From an uncultured Parabacteroides sp. (lineage in GTDB: Bacteria > Bacteroidota > Bacteroidia > Bacteroidales > Tannerellaceae), in assembly GCA_949295065.1 (NCBI GenBank), contig CASFJQ010000004.1, positions 25,355 through 89,354 of the forward strand: DNA of 64,000 nucleotides, written 5' to 3'. Both the position numbers and the translations under genes were made by a program. Under the pieces are notes generated by a model. The model did not search any database. It had not been told where the DNA came from and saw nothing but the letters and a program-made list of their open reading frames with translations. The first letter of the stretch is position 1. Every line of letters starts with the position of its first letter. Below are positions 51,650 through 60,067 of this stretch, piece after piece.

Positions 51650-52651
51650 TTAGAATTTTTTTTCGTTTGCCAGATTCCACATATTAAGGAACGAAGCCTT
51701 TGTGATATCAACAACCTTGTCCCAGTTTATTTTGTCAGTATGGTCGCTTGGCTGGTGATAATCAGGATGTCCGTTGGTGTGATACCAGATAACAGGAATA
51801 TCATGTTTTGCAAATGAAGCATTGTCGCTTCCGCCGACCGGTCTGTCCCAAGGGCGATATTCCGGTTTCAAATTCAGATTATAAGTTTTGATGTCGTTTT
51901 TCAGCCATTCTCCAAAAGCCGGGTGAGCTTCAGTATAGAAATAATCAACATGCTGAGGATTGGCTTCATTTGTGTTTCTGCCAATCATGTCGAAATTCAG
52001 ATAACCTTTAATATTGTTGAGGAATGGACAAGATTGTACAAAAGCTTCGGAACCAAGAAGTCCTTTTTCTTCGCCATCCCAAAAAGCGAAAATAACTGTG
52101 CGTTCCGGCTGTTCGCCAGTAGCAAGAAATGCTCTTGCAATCTGTAATACAGCAGATACACCGGATGCGTTGTCATCTGCTCCATTATAAATTTTGTCTC
52201 CGTCAAGAAGTGGGTCAACACCAAGATGATCATAATGTGCGCCGACAATCACATATTCATTCGGATTCTTTCCTTCTATTTTAGCAAGAATATTTCTCAA
52301 AGACAATTTTTGGTGTGTTTCCTTTTTCAGAATGGCGATAGAATCAGGATGCACCTGATAGCGTGCTTTCTTCTGGCGTTCTTTACGATATGCTTCAAAT
52401 GGCTGGAAGAAAGAGTCGCCGCTCAAAGGCTCCAGTCCCATGCTTTTCAAGTGTGAGACAATATATTCACCGGCTATACGGCAGCTTGGATAACCAGCCT
52501 CTCTACCTTCAAGTTCATCACAGGCAAGAAAGCCGATATGTGCTTCTGCTGTGCTTTTGTTTATTGTTGATAGTCCTTTTTGTTCAGGGGTTTGTGCCAT
52601 AAGAGTTGTGGCTAATGCAAGTGCTGCAACTGTCAGAGTTGTTCTTTTCAT
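51650..52651 (-). CDS. M28-family zinc aminopeptidase, secreted
   Basis: The 333-residue precursor has a signal peptide (MKRTTLTVAALALATTLMAQ). M28 metal-site motifs are in order: 'VIVGAHYDHLGVDP' (metal His, Asp), 'YNGADDNASGVSAVLQIA' (bridging Asp), 'AFWDGEEKGLLGSEA' (catalytic Glu and metal Glu), 'LNFDMIGR' (metal Asp) and 'HTNGHPDYHQPSDHTDK' (metal His). It should trim N-terminal residues from peptides in the periplasm. It has a canonical promoter and lies 10 bp upstream of the sensor-regulator, so the two are probably co-transcribed. Confidence 0.93.
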   Translation of the reverse strand: MKRTTLTVAALALATTLMAQTPEQKGLSTINKSTAEAHIGFLACDELEGREAGYPSCRIAGEYIVSHLKSMGLEPLSGDSFFQPFEAYRKERQKKARYQVHPDSIAILKKETHQKLSLRNILAKIEGKNPNEYVIVGAHYDHLGVDPLLDGDKIYNGADDNASGVSAVLQIARAFLATGEQPERTVIFAFWDGEEKGLLGSEAFVQSCPFLNNIKGYLNFDMIGRNTNEANPQHVDYFYTEAHPAFGEWLKNDIKTYNLNLKPEYRPWDRPVGGSDNASFAKHDIPVIWYHTNGHPDYHQPSDHTDKINWDKVVDITKASFLNMWNLANEKKF

Positions 52652-52685
52652 GCTGATATAATTTGTATTTTTTATTTTTCTTACG

Positions 52686-52717
52686 CAAAAGTATGATAAT
52701 TTGAAGTAATATCCAAA
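52686..52717 (-). promoter_or_regulatory. Full promoter for the M28 peptidase/regulator unit
   Basis: On the minus strand it reads TTTG (52717-52714), a 20-bp spacer and TACTTTTG (52693-52686). This is a strong match to the Bacteroides promoter. The leader would be about 28 nt. Confidence 0.7.
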
Positions 52718-52865
52718 AGGCTTGTATCATTCTATAAATCATTATTCATTGAAATATTATTTTAATATAAGGATTTTTTAATGTAATGTAAAAACTTTTA
52801 TATATTCGCATAATAACAAATTAATTGTGTTTTTATTGACAAATTGTGCTATAATCTTTACAATT

Positions 52866-54101
52866 ATGGAAAAAATAATCACTTTTATGATTGCTTTGGC
52901 TTTCAGTTGTTCAGCCTTTTCGCAAAAGAAGAACTTCTCATACAGTTTCTACGGATTTGTGCGTGGAGATTTGTTTTATAATACTAGAGCAAATATGGCT
53001 CCAGTTGACGGGAATTTTTATCTATATCCATTAGACCAAGAACTTGATGCTGATGGCAAAGACATTAATGCATCACCGAATGGAAGTTTTTATACTTTCA
53101 CAACGCGCTTCGGAATTGATATGAAAGGTCCGAAAATAGGAAAAGCCGAATCAAGGGCTAAAGTAGAAGTAGATTTCGGCGGATTTTCGTCCAGCAATAC
53201 TTTATTAAGAATACGCCAAGCATATGTGGCATTGGATTGGGAAAAAACAAGCCTTCTGATTGGCCAAGCCTGGCATCCATTGTTCGGCAGTGTTGTTCCG
53301 GATGTGCTGAATCTTTCTACCGGTGCACCTTTCCAGCCCTTTAATCGTGAACCGCAAATTACTTTTACGTGGCATAATGGAGGATTTGATGTTCTGTTTT
53401 CAACTTTATGGCAGCTACAATATCTTTCATCCGGACCAAACGGAGCAAGTGAGGAGTACATGAAAAATAGCTGTTTGCCGGAATTATATGCAGGTGTTGA
53501 CTATAAGTACAAAAATCTAATAATCGGAGCAGGCTTGCATGCAATTTCTCTAAAGCCTCGTATATACTCAATTGTCACTAATGAAATGGGAGAGGAGTTA
53601 CGTTTTAAAGTGAACGAACGCATGACTGCCTTCTCGTGTGAAGCGCATATGGAGTATAAATACAACAAATGGAGAGTTGCCGCCAAAACATTATTAGCTT
53701 CTTGCTTGGACCATACAGCTCTTATTGGCGGCTATGGAATTTCGCGAATAGACCCGTACACCGGAGAACAAGAATATTCTCCTATCCATCATTCCACATC
53801 ATGGATTAATTTCACTTATGGCAATCGCTGGAAAGCACATTTCTTTGCGGGATTCACCAAAAGATTGGGCAGCAGCAAAGCTCTTGTTTCTGACGTGCAA
53901 TATGGGATGGGATTAGATATAGACAGGCTTTGTTCGTTTAATTTTGCTTTTTCTTATAATCTTCCACATTGGCAGATTGGATTGGAATATGTTCCAACAA
54001 TAGCATACTATGGTGATACTGATTTGTCGAATGGCAGAATAGTTGGAACACATGATGTTACCAATCATAGAATATTGGGATTAGTTATGTATTATTTTTG
54101 A
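52866..54101 (+). CDS. Outer-membrane beta-barrel (porin-like) protein
   Basis: The 411-residue protein has a signal peptide (MEKIITFMIALAFSCSAFSQ) starting at ATG 52866; an ATG 39 bp upstream would add a poor leader. The mature protein is built of alternating amphipathic strands and ends YYF, the aromatic C-terminus of outer-membrane barrels. 'YGFVRGDLFYNTR', 'RFGIDMKGPKIGKAESRAKV' and 'IRQAYVALDWEKTSLLIGQA' are typical of DcaP-like trimeric porins. It likely forms a diffusion pore for small anions or peptides. The gene is monocistronic, divergent from the M28 gene and convergent with the DUF5103 gene. Confidence 0.78.
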   Translation: MEKIITFMIALAFSCSAFSQKKNFSYSFYGFVRGDLFYNTRANMAPVDGNFYLYPLDQELDADGKDINASPNGSFYTFTTRFGIDMKGPKIGKAESRAKVEVDFGGFSSSNTLLRIRQAYVALDWEKTSLLIGQAWHPLFGSVVPDVLNLSTGAPFQPFNREPQITFTWHNGGFDVLFSTLWQLQYLSSGPNGASEEYMKNSCLPELYAGVDYKYKNLIIGAGLHAISLKPRIYSIVTNEMGEELRFKVNERMTAFSCEAHMEYKYNKWRVAAKTLLASCLDHTALIGGYGISRIDPYTGEQEYSPIHHSTSWINFTYGNRWKAHFFAGFTKRLGSSKALVSDVQYGMGLDIDRLCSFNFAFSYNLPHWQIGLEYVPTIAYYGDTDLSNGRIVGTHDVTNHRILGLVMYYF

Positions 54102-54102
54102 T

Positions 54103-55380
54103 TTATTGTAATTGCTTTTCCCTTAAATTGGAGATTGAAGAAACTCCGATAAGCCTGTCGTATCTCGTTCCCATAGGTCGGTAATAAACATATATGCAAT
54201 ATTCATTTTCAGTCTGGTGAAAATCTCCTTCGATTGCATCTGTTCTGCCTTTGGTTTCACCATTGGGAACATAAAGATACTGATAGTTATAGTTTCCCTG
54301 CTTCAAAAGCATTGATTTCTCGTACTGATTGGTTTCGTGATTAAACGACATTTCTGTTTCTTCATTGAAGAGATTATGAAATGCTTCACCATTCAGATAT
54401 ACTTTGCCCTGTTTTGCTTCAGGCATAGCCAAAGTGAAATGTACGAAATAATAATCTGCCTCTGTATCAGGGTCAGTACATCCGCTGGCGTTCACATAAA
54501 AACGTCCGTTCTGGTCCTGGTCATATTCATATGAAGACATAGCACTCGGAAAATCCTTGAGCAAGGTCACATGATAGAATGGATTGTGGAATGAAATACT
54601 TTCCACTCTCATTCCGTTATATTTGTTGCTTAGGAACTCCATTCGTCTGTATTCATTTCCTGCCGGGAAAATCAGTTCCGGAATGTTCTCATAAACAATT
54701 TTCCCGTCCAGAATGCCGCTTGGCTTAATGTTTGTAACAGCATTGTCTGTTCTGTTGTTTTGTGTAACACAGATTTTTATATCACTCTGCGGATAAGCAA
54801 TCTGGAAATTCTTTGTGTTAAGCACAAAATTGACTTGCTGATGACGCTGGTATGTATCAATATTTGTATTGCCTGTAACTTCTGCCGAAATCTGTATCTG
54901 TGGTTCCACAACCTGGAAACAAGCAGTCAGAACTATTCTCTCCGGATCATCTTCCGGATAAACCTTCAGAACGTAATTACCGGATACTTTGAATTGGATA
55001 TCATCGTTTGGCAGAAACAACCTGTAATTTGTATATTGAGTTGTTGTTGCCATAGAATTGGCAAAATCATCAATTGTCAAATCCTGAAATCCATCCAGAT
55101 ATTCGATCGGAGATAAATCAGACGGTTGCCAATCTGCATTGCAGTGTATTATCGAGTATGCATATCTGCTGTGTGCATTCAGAAAATCATCAAATACAAA
55201 TTCCAACTGTGCGTCAGAATTGAGAGCCAGAACCGGAATTGAAAAAGTCTGTTCCGGCTGCAAAATCTGTAAAGATTTGATATGCTTATGTTCAAACACC
55301 TGCGTTCTGTAAGGTGTCTGAGCATTTAATGCTTGTCCGGCACTCAGTAGTGCGGCTAAAATTGCATAAATTGTTTTCAT
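54103..55380 (-). CDS. DUF5103 / type IX secretion 'plug' domain protein
   Basis: The 425-residue exported protein starts MKTIYAILAALLSAGQALNA. The body matches DUF5103: 'YRTQVFEHKHIKSLQILQ', 'LEFVFDDFLNAHSRYAYSII', 'HCNADWQPSDLSPIEYLDGF', 'YRLFLPNDDIQFKVSGNYVL' and the late 'GDFHQTENEYCIYVYYRPMG'. In Flavobacterium and related species a protein of this family associates with the SprA translocon channel of the T9SS. No other T9SS gene lies in the window, so a role in secretion is inferred from family only. It starts 6 bp after the ygiQ stop. Confidence 0.88.
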   Translation of the reverse strand: MKTIYAILAALLSAGQALNAQTPYRTQVFEHKHIKSLQILQPEQTFSIPVLALNSDAQLEFVFDDFLNAHSRYAYSIIHCNADWQPSDLSPIEYLDGFQDLTIDDFANSMATTTQYTNYRLFLPNDDIQFKVSGNYVLKVYPEDDPERIVLTACFQVVEPQIQISAEVTGNTNIDTYQRHQQVNFVLNTKNFQIAYPQSDIKICVTQNNRTDNAVTNIKPSGILDGKIVYENIPELIFPAGNEYRRMEFLSNKYNGMRVESISFHNPFYHVTLLKDFPSAMSSYEYDQDQNGRFYVNASGCTDPDTEADYYFVHFTLAMPEAKQGKVYLNGEAFHNLFNEETEMSFNHETNQYEKSMLLKQGNYNYQYLYVPNGETKGRTDAIEGDFHQTENEYCIYVYYRPMGTRYDRLIGVSSISNLREKQLQ

Positions 55381-55386
55381 ATTCAA

Positions 55387-57207
55387 TCAAAACTTTCTTT
55401 TGAATAACTTCTGTATAAGGTCATTTCTCTTCAGTCGCTGGAGAGATTTGGTAATTTGCTGACGATATTCCGGCTTATACCAGAAGAAAAACTGTCTCTG
55501 AGCCAGTTTCTGTTCCTTTGTTTTTGCTGTATATACTTTTTCCAGTGTGTATGGATGATAGCCGGTATAATACATCTCCGTAGCAAGAGTCATCGGAGTA
55601 GGAGTGAAATCCTGCACCTGCTCAAGTTGGAAATGCAAATCCTTTGTAATGACAGCAAGTTCAGCCATGTCGCTTTCCGTACATCCCGGATGGCTTGAGA
55701 TGAAATAAGGAATCAACTGTTGTCTCATTCCTTTCTCCTTATTTATACGGTCGAATATCCTTTTGAATTGCTCGAACAATTTGAACGAAGGCTTTCGCAT
55801 TTGTTTCAGTACCTCGTCCTGTGTATGCTCAGGAGCAACTTTCAGTCTTCCCGAAACGTGTCTGGCAATCAATTCTTCTGTATATTGGTGTGCTGATTTG
55901 TTTAGCTTTTCATCATCATAGCGATGCAGAAGAAGGTCATACCTCACGCCACTGCCAATATATGAATGTTTTATACCAGGCAACTTGTCCACTTCCTTAT
56001 ATATTTCAAGTAAAGGAGAATGGTCTGCATTCAAATTCTTGCAAACAGTAGGAGATATGCACGAAGGCTTTTTGCATTTCGCGCAAATATCAGTATTCTT
56101 TCCTCTCATCTTATACATGTTTGCTGAAGGACCACCCAAATCACTCAGATTGCCTTTGAAATCTTCCATCTGTGTGATAGCCTTTATTTCACGCAAAATA
56201 GATTCCTTGCTTCTGGATGCAATAAATTTTCCCTGATGTGCAGATATAGTACAGAAAGCACATCCGCCAAAACATCCGCGATGGATGTTAACCGAGAATT
56301 TTATCATTTCGAAAGCCGGAATCACTTTACCCTTATATTTCGGATGAGGCAGGCGAGTGTAAGGCAAATCAAAAGATGCGTCAATTTGCTCTTCCGTCAT
56401 AGGAGGGAACGGAGGATTCACAACCAAAGCCTGTTTGCCCACACGCTGGATTATTCTTTTTGCATTCAGTTTGTTGGATTCTTCTTCAATATGTCTGAAA
56501 TTCTTAGCCTGCTTCAGCTTGTCTTTCAAACATTCTTCGTGAGAGAAAAGAACAATGTCGTCATCTCCGGCTTTTATGTCTGAAGATAAATAAACTGTTT
56601 GAGGAATATCCTTTATGTCCTTGAAAGGAATACCGGACTTTAATTTATGAACAAGCTCTTTCAGAGGCAATTCTCCCATGCCATAAATCAACAGGTCTGC
56701 CGGACTGTCAATGAGTATGCCCGGACGAAGTTTGTCCTGCCAATAGTCATAATGAGTAAGTCTGCGCAGTGAGGCTTCAATACCACCAAGAACCACCGGA
56801 ACGTCAGGATAAAGTTCCTTGAGTATTTTCGTATATACAATGCTCGGATAGTCCGGTCTCATACCGGCACGTCTGTCCGGAGTGTATGCATCGTCACTTC
56901 TTAATCTTTTGTTGGCAGTGTAGTGATTAATCATCGAGTCCATCGCACCTGCCGACACTCCAAAGAATAATCTTGGAGCTCCAAGTTTCTTGAAGTCCCG
57001 GAAATCTCCACGCCAATCCGGTTGTGGAACTATCGCAACTCTTAACCCTTCAGCCTCAAGAGTTCTGCCAACAACGGCAGCACCGAATGAAGGATGATCA
57101 ACGTAGGCATCTCCACTGAAAATAATCACGTCGATATAATCCCATCCACGTGCTTCAACTTCTTTTTTTGTTGTAGGCAACCATGCCTCTGTTTTGAAAG
57201 ATTTCAT
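55387..57207 (-). CDS. ygiQ: YgiQ-family radical SAM protein
   Basis: The 606-residue protein shows the family order: N-terminal B12-like Rossmann part (about 1-160, 'YIDVIIFSGDAYVDHPSFGA', 'VLGGIEASLRRLTHYDYWQD'), radical SAM core with 'HRGCFGGCAFCTISAHQG' (CxxxCxxC cluster) and 'SKESILREIKAI', a small Cys-rich insert ('DICAKCKKPSCISPTVCKN') that could hold an additional cluster, and a C-terminal DUF3362-like tail ending in basic residues. The reaction is not known. Its -7 box sits so close to the ATG that the mRNA may be leaderless. It is followed by DUF5103. Confidence 0.93.
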   Translation of the reverse strand: MKSFKTEAWLPTTKKEVEARGWDYIDVIIFSGDAYVDHPSFGAAVVGRTLEAEGLRVAIVPQPDWRGDFRDFKKLGAPRLFFGVSAGAMDSMINHYTANKRLRSDDAYTPDRRAGMRPDYPSIVYTKILKELYPDVPVVLGGIEASLRRLTHYDYWQDKLRPGILIDSPADLLIYGMGELPLKELVHKLKSGIPFKDIKDIPQTVYLSSDIKAGDDDIVLFSHEECLKDKLKQAKNFRHIEEESNKLNAKRIIQRVGKQALVVNPPFPPMTEEQIDASFDLPYTRLPHPKYKGKVIPAFEMIKFSVNIHRGCFGGCAFCTISAHQGKFIASRSKESILREIKAITQMEDFKGNLSDLGGPSANMYKMRGKNTDICAKCKKPSCISPTVCKNLNADHSPLLEIYKEVDKLPGIKHSYIGSGVRYDLLLHRYDDEKLNKSAHQYTEELIARHVSGRLKVAPEHTQDEVLKQMRKPSFKLFEQFKRIFDRINKEKGMRQQLIPYFISSHPGCTESDMAELAVITKDLHFQLEQVQDFTPTPMTLATEMYYTGYHPYTLEKVYTAKTKEQKLAQRQFFFWYKPEYRQQITKSLQRLKRNDLIQKLFKRKF

Positions 57208-57212
57208 GGTTG

Positions 57213-57243
57213 CAAAGGTAGGGATTTATATAAAAATTATCAA
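57213..57243 (-). promoter_or_regulatory. Promoter of ygiQ; possible leaderless transcript
   Basis: On the minus strand it reads TTG (57243-57241), a 20-bp spacer and TACCTTTG (57220-57213). The last G is only 5 bp before the ATG (57207), so transcription would start at or next to the start codon. Confidence 0.6.
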
Positions 57244-57250
57244 TATTTCG

Positions 57251-57360
57251 TCCGAAAGCAATTCGTTTTCCTTCCGTAAGTAATTTGATTTTCTTCCGAG
57301 AGAAAATTTATTTCCTTCCGTAAATATTTCAGATTACATTCGGATGAAAATGTAGCAATT
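57251..57360. repeat. 22-bp tandem array, motif TCCGnnAG
   Basis: Five 22-bp units start at 57251, 57273, 57295, 57317 and 57339. They begin TCCGAAAG, TCCGTAAG, TCCGAGAG, TCCGTAAA and TTCGGATG. The rest of each unit is A/T-rich and loosely conserved (AATTTGATTTTCT-like). There are no spacers. It lies directly upstream of the ygiQ promoter. Confidence 0.7.
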
Positions 57361-57380
57361 ATTTTTACCGGTTATTTCCT

Positions 57381-57525
57381 AAAAAAGGTCGGCATCTTTT
57401 TCAGGAAACACTACCATGTTTTCAAGAAAAGATGCCGACCTTTTTTTCGGAATAATACGGTCTTAAATCCGTAATGATTATTTTAACCTGTATTATACAG
57501 TGTTTTTTACTTTTCCTAGTTTCAC
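57381..57525. repeat. REP-like dispersed repeat with long hairpin, copy 2
   Basis: The hairpin AAAAAAGGTCGGCATC...GATGCCGACCTTTTTTT spans 57381-57447 and its right flank matches copy 1 (225-369). A short inverted pair, AGTTTCAC (57518-57525) and GTGAAACT (57561-57568), follows. It separates ygiQ from the 3' end of mutS2 and can terminate mutS2 transcription. No gene is seen in 57208-57592. Confidence 0.7.
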
Positions 57526-57592
57526 AATTCTCTTATATTCTTGATAGACAAGGAGAAGACGTGAAACTTGAAGACTTTTTAATATTTGGCGA

Positions 57593-60067
57593 TTAATCCA
57601 AATCAACAACCGTAATACCTGCGCCACCAAACTGAACATGTTCGTCCTGGAAATGTCTCACTCCAGGAACAGTTCTCAGATATTCGCGTATCAATTGTCT
57701 CAAAATGCCAGTTCCCGTTCCATGCAGGATTCGCACTCTTGAAGCGCCGACCTGAATAGCATCGTCGATAAAATATGTGACAGCCTGCAGAGCTTCGTCG
57801 CCTCTCATGCCTCGGACATCAATGTCTTGTTTGAAATTCAGTTTCTTTTCGTGCATTTCATCAGTAGTATGAGCACTGACAAAAGTGCTTTTTTGAATTT
57901 CGCGCTTGATTTGTCCTTTGCTGACTTTTTCCAGTCTGTCAATCTTGATTGTACTCTTTATCATTCCAAAAGCAACAGTTACTTGCTTGTCCTGAATGTC
58001 GATTACAGTACCGGCTGAAGTCTGACCTTTGATACGAACATTATCGCCAACCTCAATAACGTCCTTATTGAAAGTCTGCTGGCTTGATGAAGTCTTTTGC
58101 TTTTGCTCTTTTCGTTCTTTTCTTTCCTTGAGCTTTTGCATTTTACGAGCAATAGCATCGTTTTCTTCCTTCTCGTTTGCCACAGAAGCCTTGAAATCCT
58201 CGAAACTCTTGCGTGCAATCTTAGTCTTTTCCTTTTCGGCCTGAGCTTCTTTGATTTCACGGATAGTATTTTCTATTCGCGCATTTGCTTCCTGAAGGAT
58301 TTTTGCAGCTTCAGCCTTAGCCTGGCGCATAATTTCCTTTCTTTGGCGATTCACTTCCTCAAGGTCTTTTTCGTATTTCGCAGTTATATCTTCAAGTTTC
58401 TTTTCTCTCTGGCGTATATTTTGTCTTTTGGTTTCCCAGTAACGCTTGTCTCTAACGATATCCTGAAGATATTTATCTGTCTCAATATATTGAGTGCCGA
58501 CTTTCTGCGAAGCGTCAGCAATGACATCTTCCGGCAATCCGATTTTGCGTGCAATTTCAATTGCAAATGAACTTCCCGGATTTCCGATAGATAATTTGAA
58601 AAGAGGCTGCATCAGATGGCGGTCATACAACATCGCGCCATTGATTATGCCCGGCGTATCTTTGGCAAAATGCTTAAGATTCTGATAGTGTGTCGTTACG
58701 ATACCAAAGCTTTTGCTCTTGTTGAATCTGTCTAACAAAGCTTCAGCTATGGCGCCACCGATTTGAGGCTCAGTTCCACCGCCAAACTCATCTATAAGAA
58801 GTATTGTCCTATTGTTGCAGTTCTTTACGAAATACTTCATGTTTGTCAGGTGAGAAGAATATGTACTCAAATCATTCTCAATACTTTGCTCGTCGCCAAT
58901 ATCAATGAAAACATTATCGAATATTCCCATTCTTGAGCTTTCATGAAGCGAAACAAGCAAACCGCACTGCATCATATATTGCAACAGACCGACAGTTTTC
59001 AGACACACTGATTTACCACCGGCATTTGGTCCGGAAATCAGAAGTATTCTGTTCTCATCATTAAGCTCGATATCCAAAGGAACAACTTGCTTGTTCTGTT
59101 TTTTCAGAGACAGATATAATATAGGATGTATGGCATTTGCCCAGTCAATCTGCTGTTTGTCTTCGACAATAGGGCGTATTCCATTCATAACCTGAGCAAA
59201 CATAGCCTTTGCTCTGATAAAGTCTATCTCAGCAAGAAAACTATATGATTGGAGAATTTCAGGAACAAGCGGGCGTACTTCATTTGTGAAGTCTGTAAGA
59301 ATGCGAATTATTTCCCTTCTTTCTTCGCCTTCAAGTTCACGAATTCTGTTGTTAGCTTCAACAACGACTTCAGGCTCGATGAAAACAGTTTTTCCGCTGG
59401 CAGATTCATCATGCACGATACCACGGATTTTGCGCTTGAAGGCAGGAACAACCGGAATCATCAGTCGTCCGTCACGCATAGTCGGTGTTACGTCCTTCTC
59501 AACGAAACCTTCACTCTGTGCACTTCTGAGAATAGCTTGCAGACTCTTGGAAATACCACTCATAGTTATAGTCATCTCACGTCTGATTGTCTGCAATTCA
59601 ACAGACGCAGAGTCTTTTACTTTCCCGAATTTATCCAGAATACTGTCAATTCTGCTGATTAGTTGAGGGAAAAGAACTGTTTCGCCGGCCAGCGCAGTTA
59701 GTGCCGGATAGCGTATTTCTTCACTTTCATCCGAAGGACGCAAAAATCTTACAATATCGGAAATAGTCTGTAACGAACGTTTCAAATCGAAAAGCTCGCG
59801 TTCGTCCAGCCAAGTTCCTTCAGGCTTGATTCTTTTTAATGAATAACGAACATCGAAGAAAAAGTTTGCGGGAAAGTCGTCTTCTCCTTCAAGAATGGAA
59901 ACAAACTCCGCTACTTGATCCAGTTTTTCATTGATAAGAGCATAATTGTTCAGGAAACTCATTTCATCAACAAGTTCCTTTCCAAGTGTACTCAGGCATT
60001 TTTCTGAAATAAGAAGACGGACTTTATCGAAGCCCGTCTTTTGTTCGAAATTATATGGATATATCAT
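57593..60067 (-). CDS. mutS2: MutS2-family ATPase/endonuclease
   Basis: The 824-residue protein has the MutS core and clamp helices (1-320), an ABC-type ATPase with 'LLISGPNAGGKSVCLKTVGL' (Walker A, near 350) and 'ILLIDEFGGGTEPQIGGAIA' (Walker B), a long Lys/Glu-rich coiled coil (about 520-650), a KOW-like segment ('GDNVRIKGQTSAGTVIDIQD') and a C-terminal Smr nuclease domain ('DVRGMRGDEALQAVTYFIDD', 'RVRILHGTGTGILRQLIREY'). MutS2 lacks mismatch repair function and acts on branched DNA or on stalled, collided ribosomes. Its ATG overlaps the PDZ-gene stop as TAATG. Confidence 0.95.
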   Translation of the reverse strand: MIYPYNFEQKTGFDKVRLLISEKCLSTLGKELVDEMSFLNNYALINEKLDQVAEFVSILEGEDDFPANFFFDVRYSLKRIKPEGTWLDERELFDLKRSLQTISDIVRFLRPSDESEEIRYPALTALAGETVLFPQLISRIDSILDKFGKVKDSASVELQTIRREMTITMSGISKSLQAILRSAQSEGFVEKDVTPTMRDGRLMIPVVPAFKRKIRGIVHDESASGKTVFIEPEVVVEANNRIRELEGEERREIIRILTDFTNEVRPLVPEILQSYSFLAEIDFIRAKAMFAQVMNGIRPIVEDKQQIDWANAIHPILYLSLKKQNKQVVPLDIELNDENRILLISGPNAGGKSVCLKTVGLLQYMMQCGLLVSLHESSRMGIFDNVFIDIGDEQSIENDLSTYSSHLTNMKYFVKNCNNRTILLIDEFGGGTEPQIGGAIAEALLDRFNKSKSFGIVTTHYQNLKHFAKDTPGIINGAMLYDRHLMQPLFKLSIGNPGSSFAIEIARKIGLPEDVIADASQKVGTQYIETDKYLQDIVRDKRYWETKRQNIRQREKKLEDITAKYEKDLEEVNRQRKEIMRQAKAEAAKILQEANARIENTIREIKEAQAEKEKTKIARKSFEDFKASVANEKEENDAIARKMQKLKERKERKEQKQKTSSSQQTFNKDVIEVGDNVRIKGQTSAGTVIDIQDKQVTVAFGMIKSTIKIDRLEKVSKGQIKREIQKSTFVSAHTTDEMHEKKLNFKQDIDVRGMRGDEALQAVTYFIDDAIQVGASRVRILHGTGTGILRQLIREYLRTVPGVRHFQDEHVQFGGAGITVVDLD

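Noticed and set aside
23972-57360. 21-23 bp arrays as CRISPR or as VNTRs inside genes
   Set aside because: There are no spacers, units touch each other, and all three arrays are intergenic.
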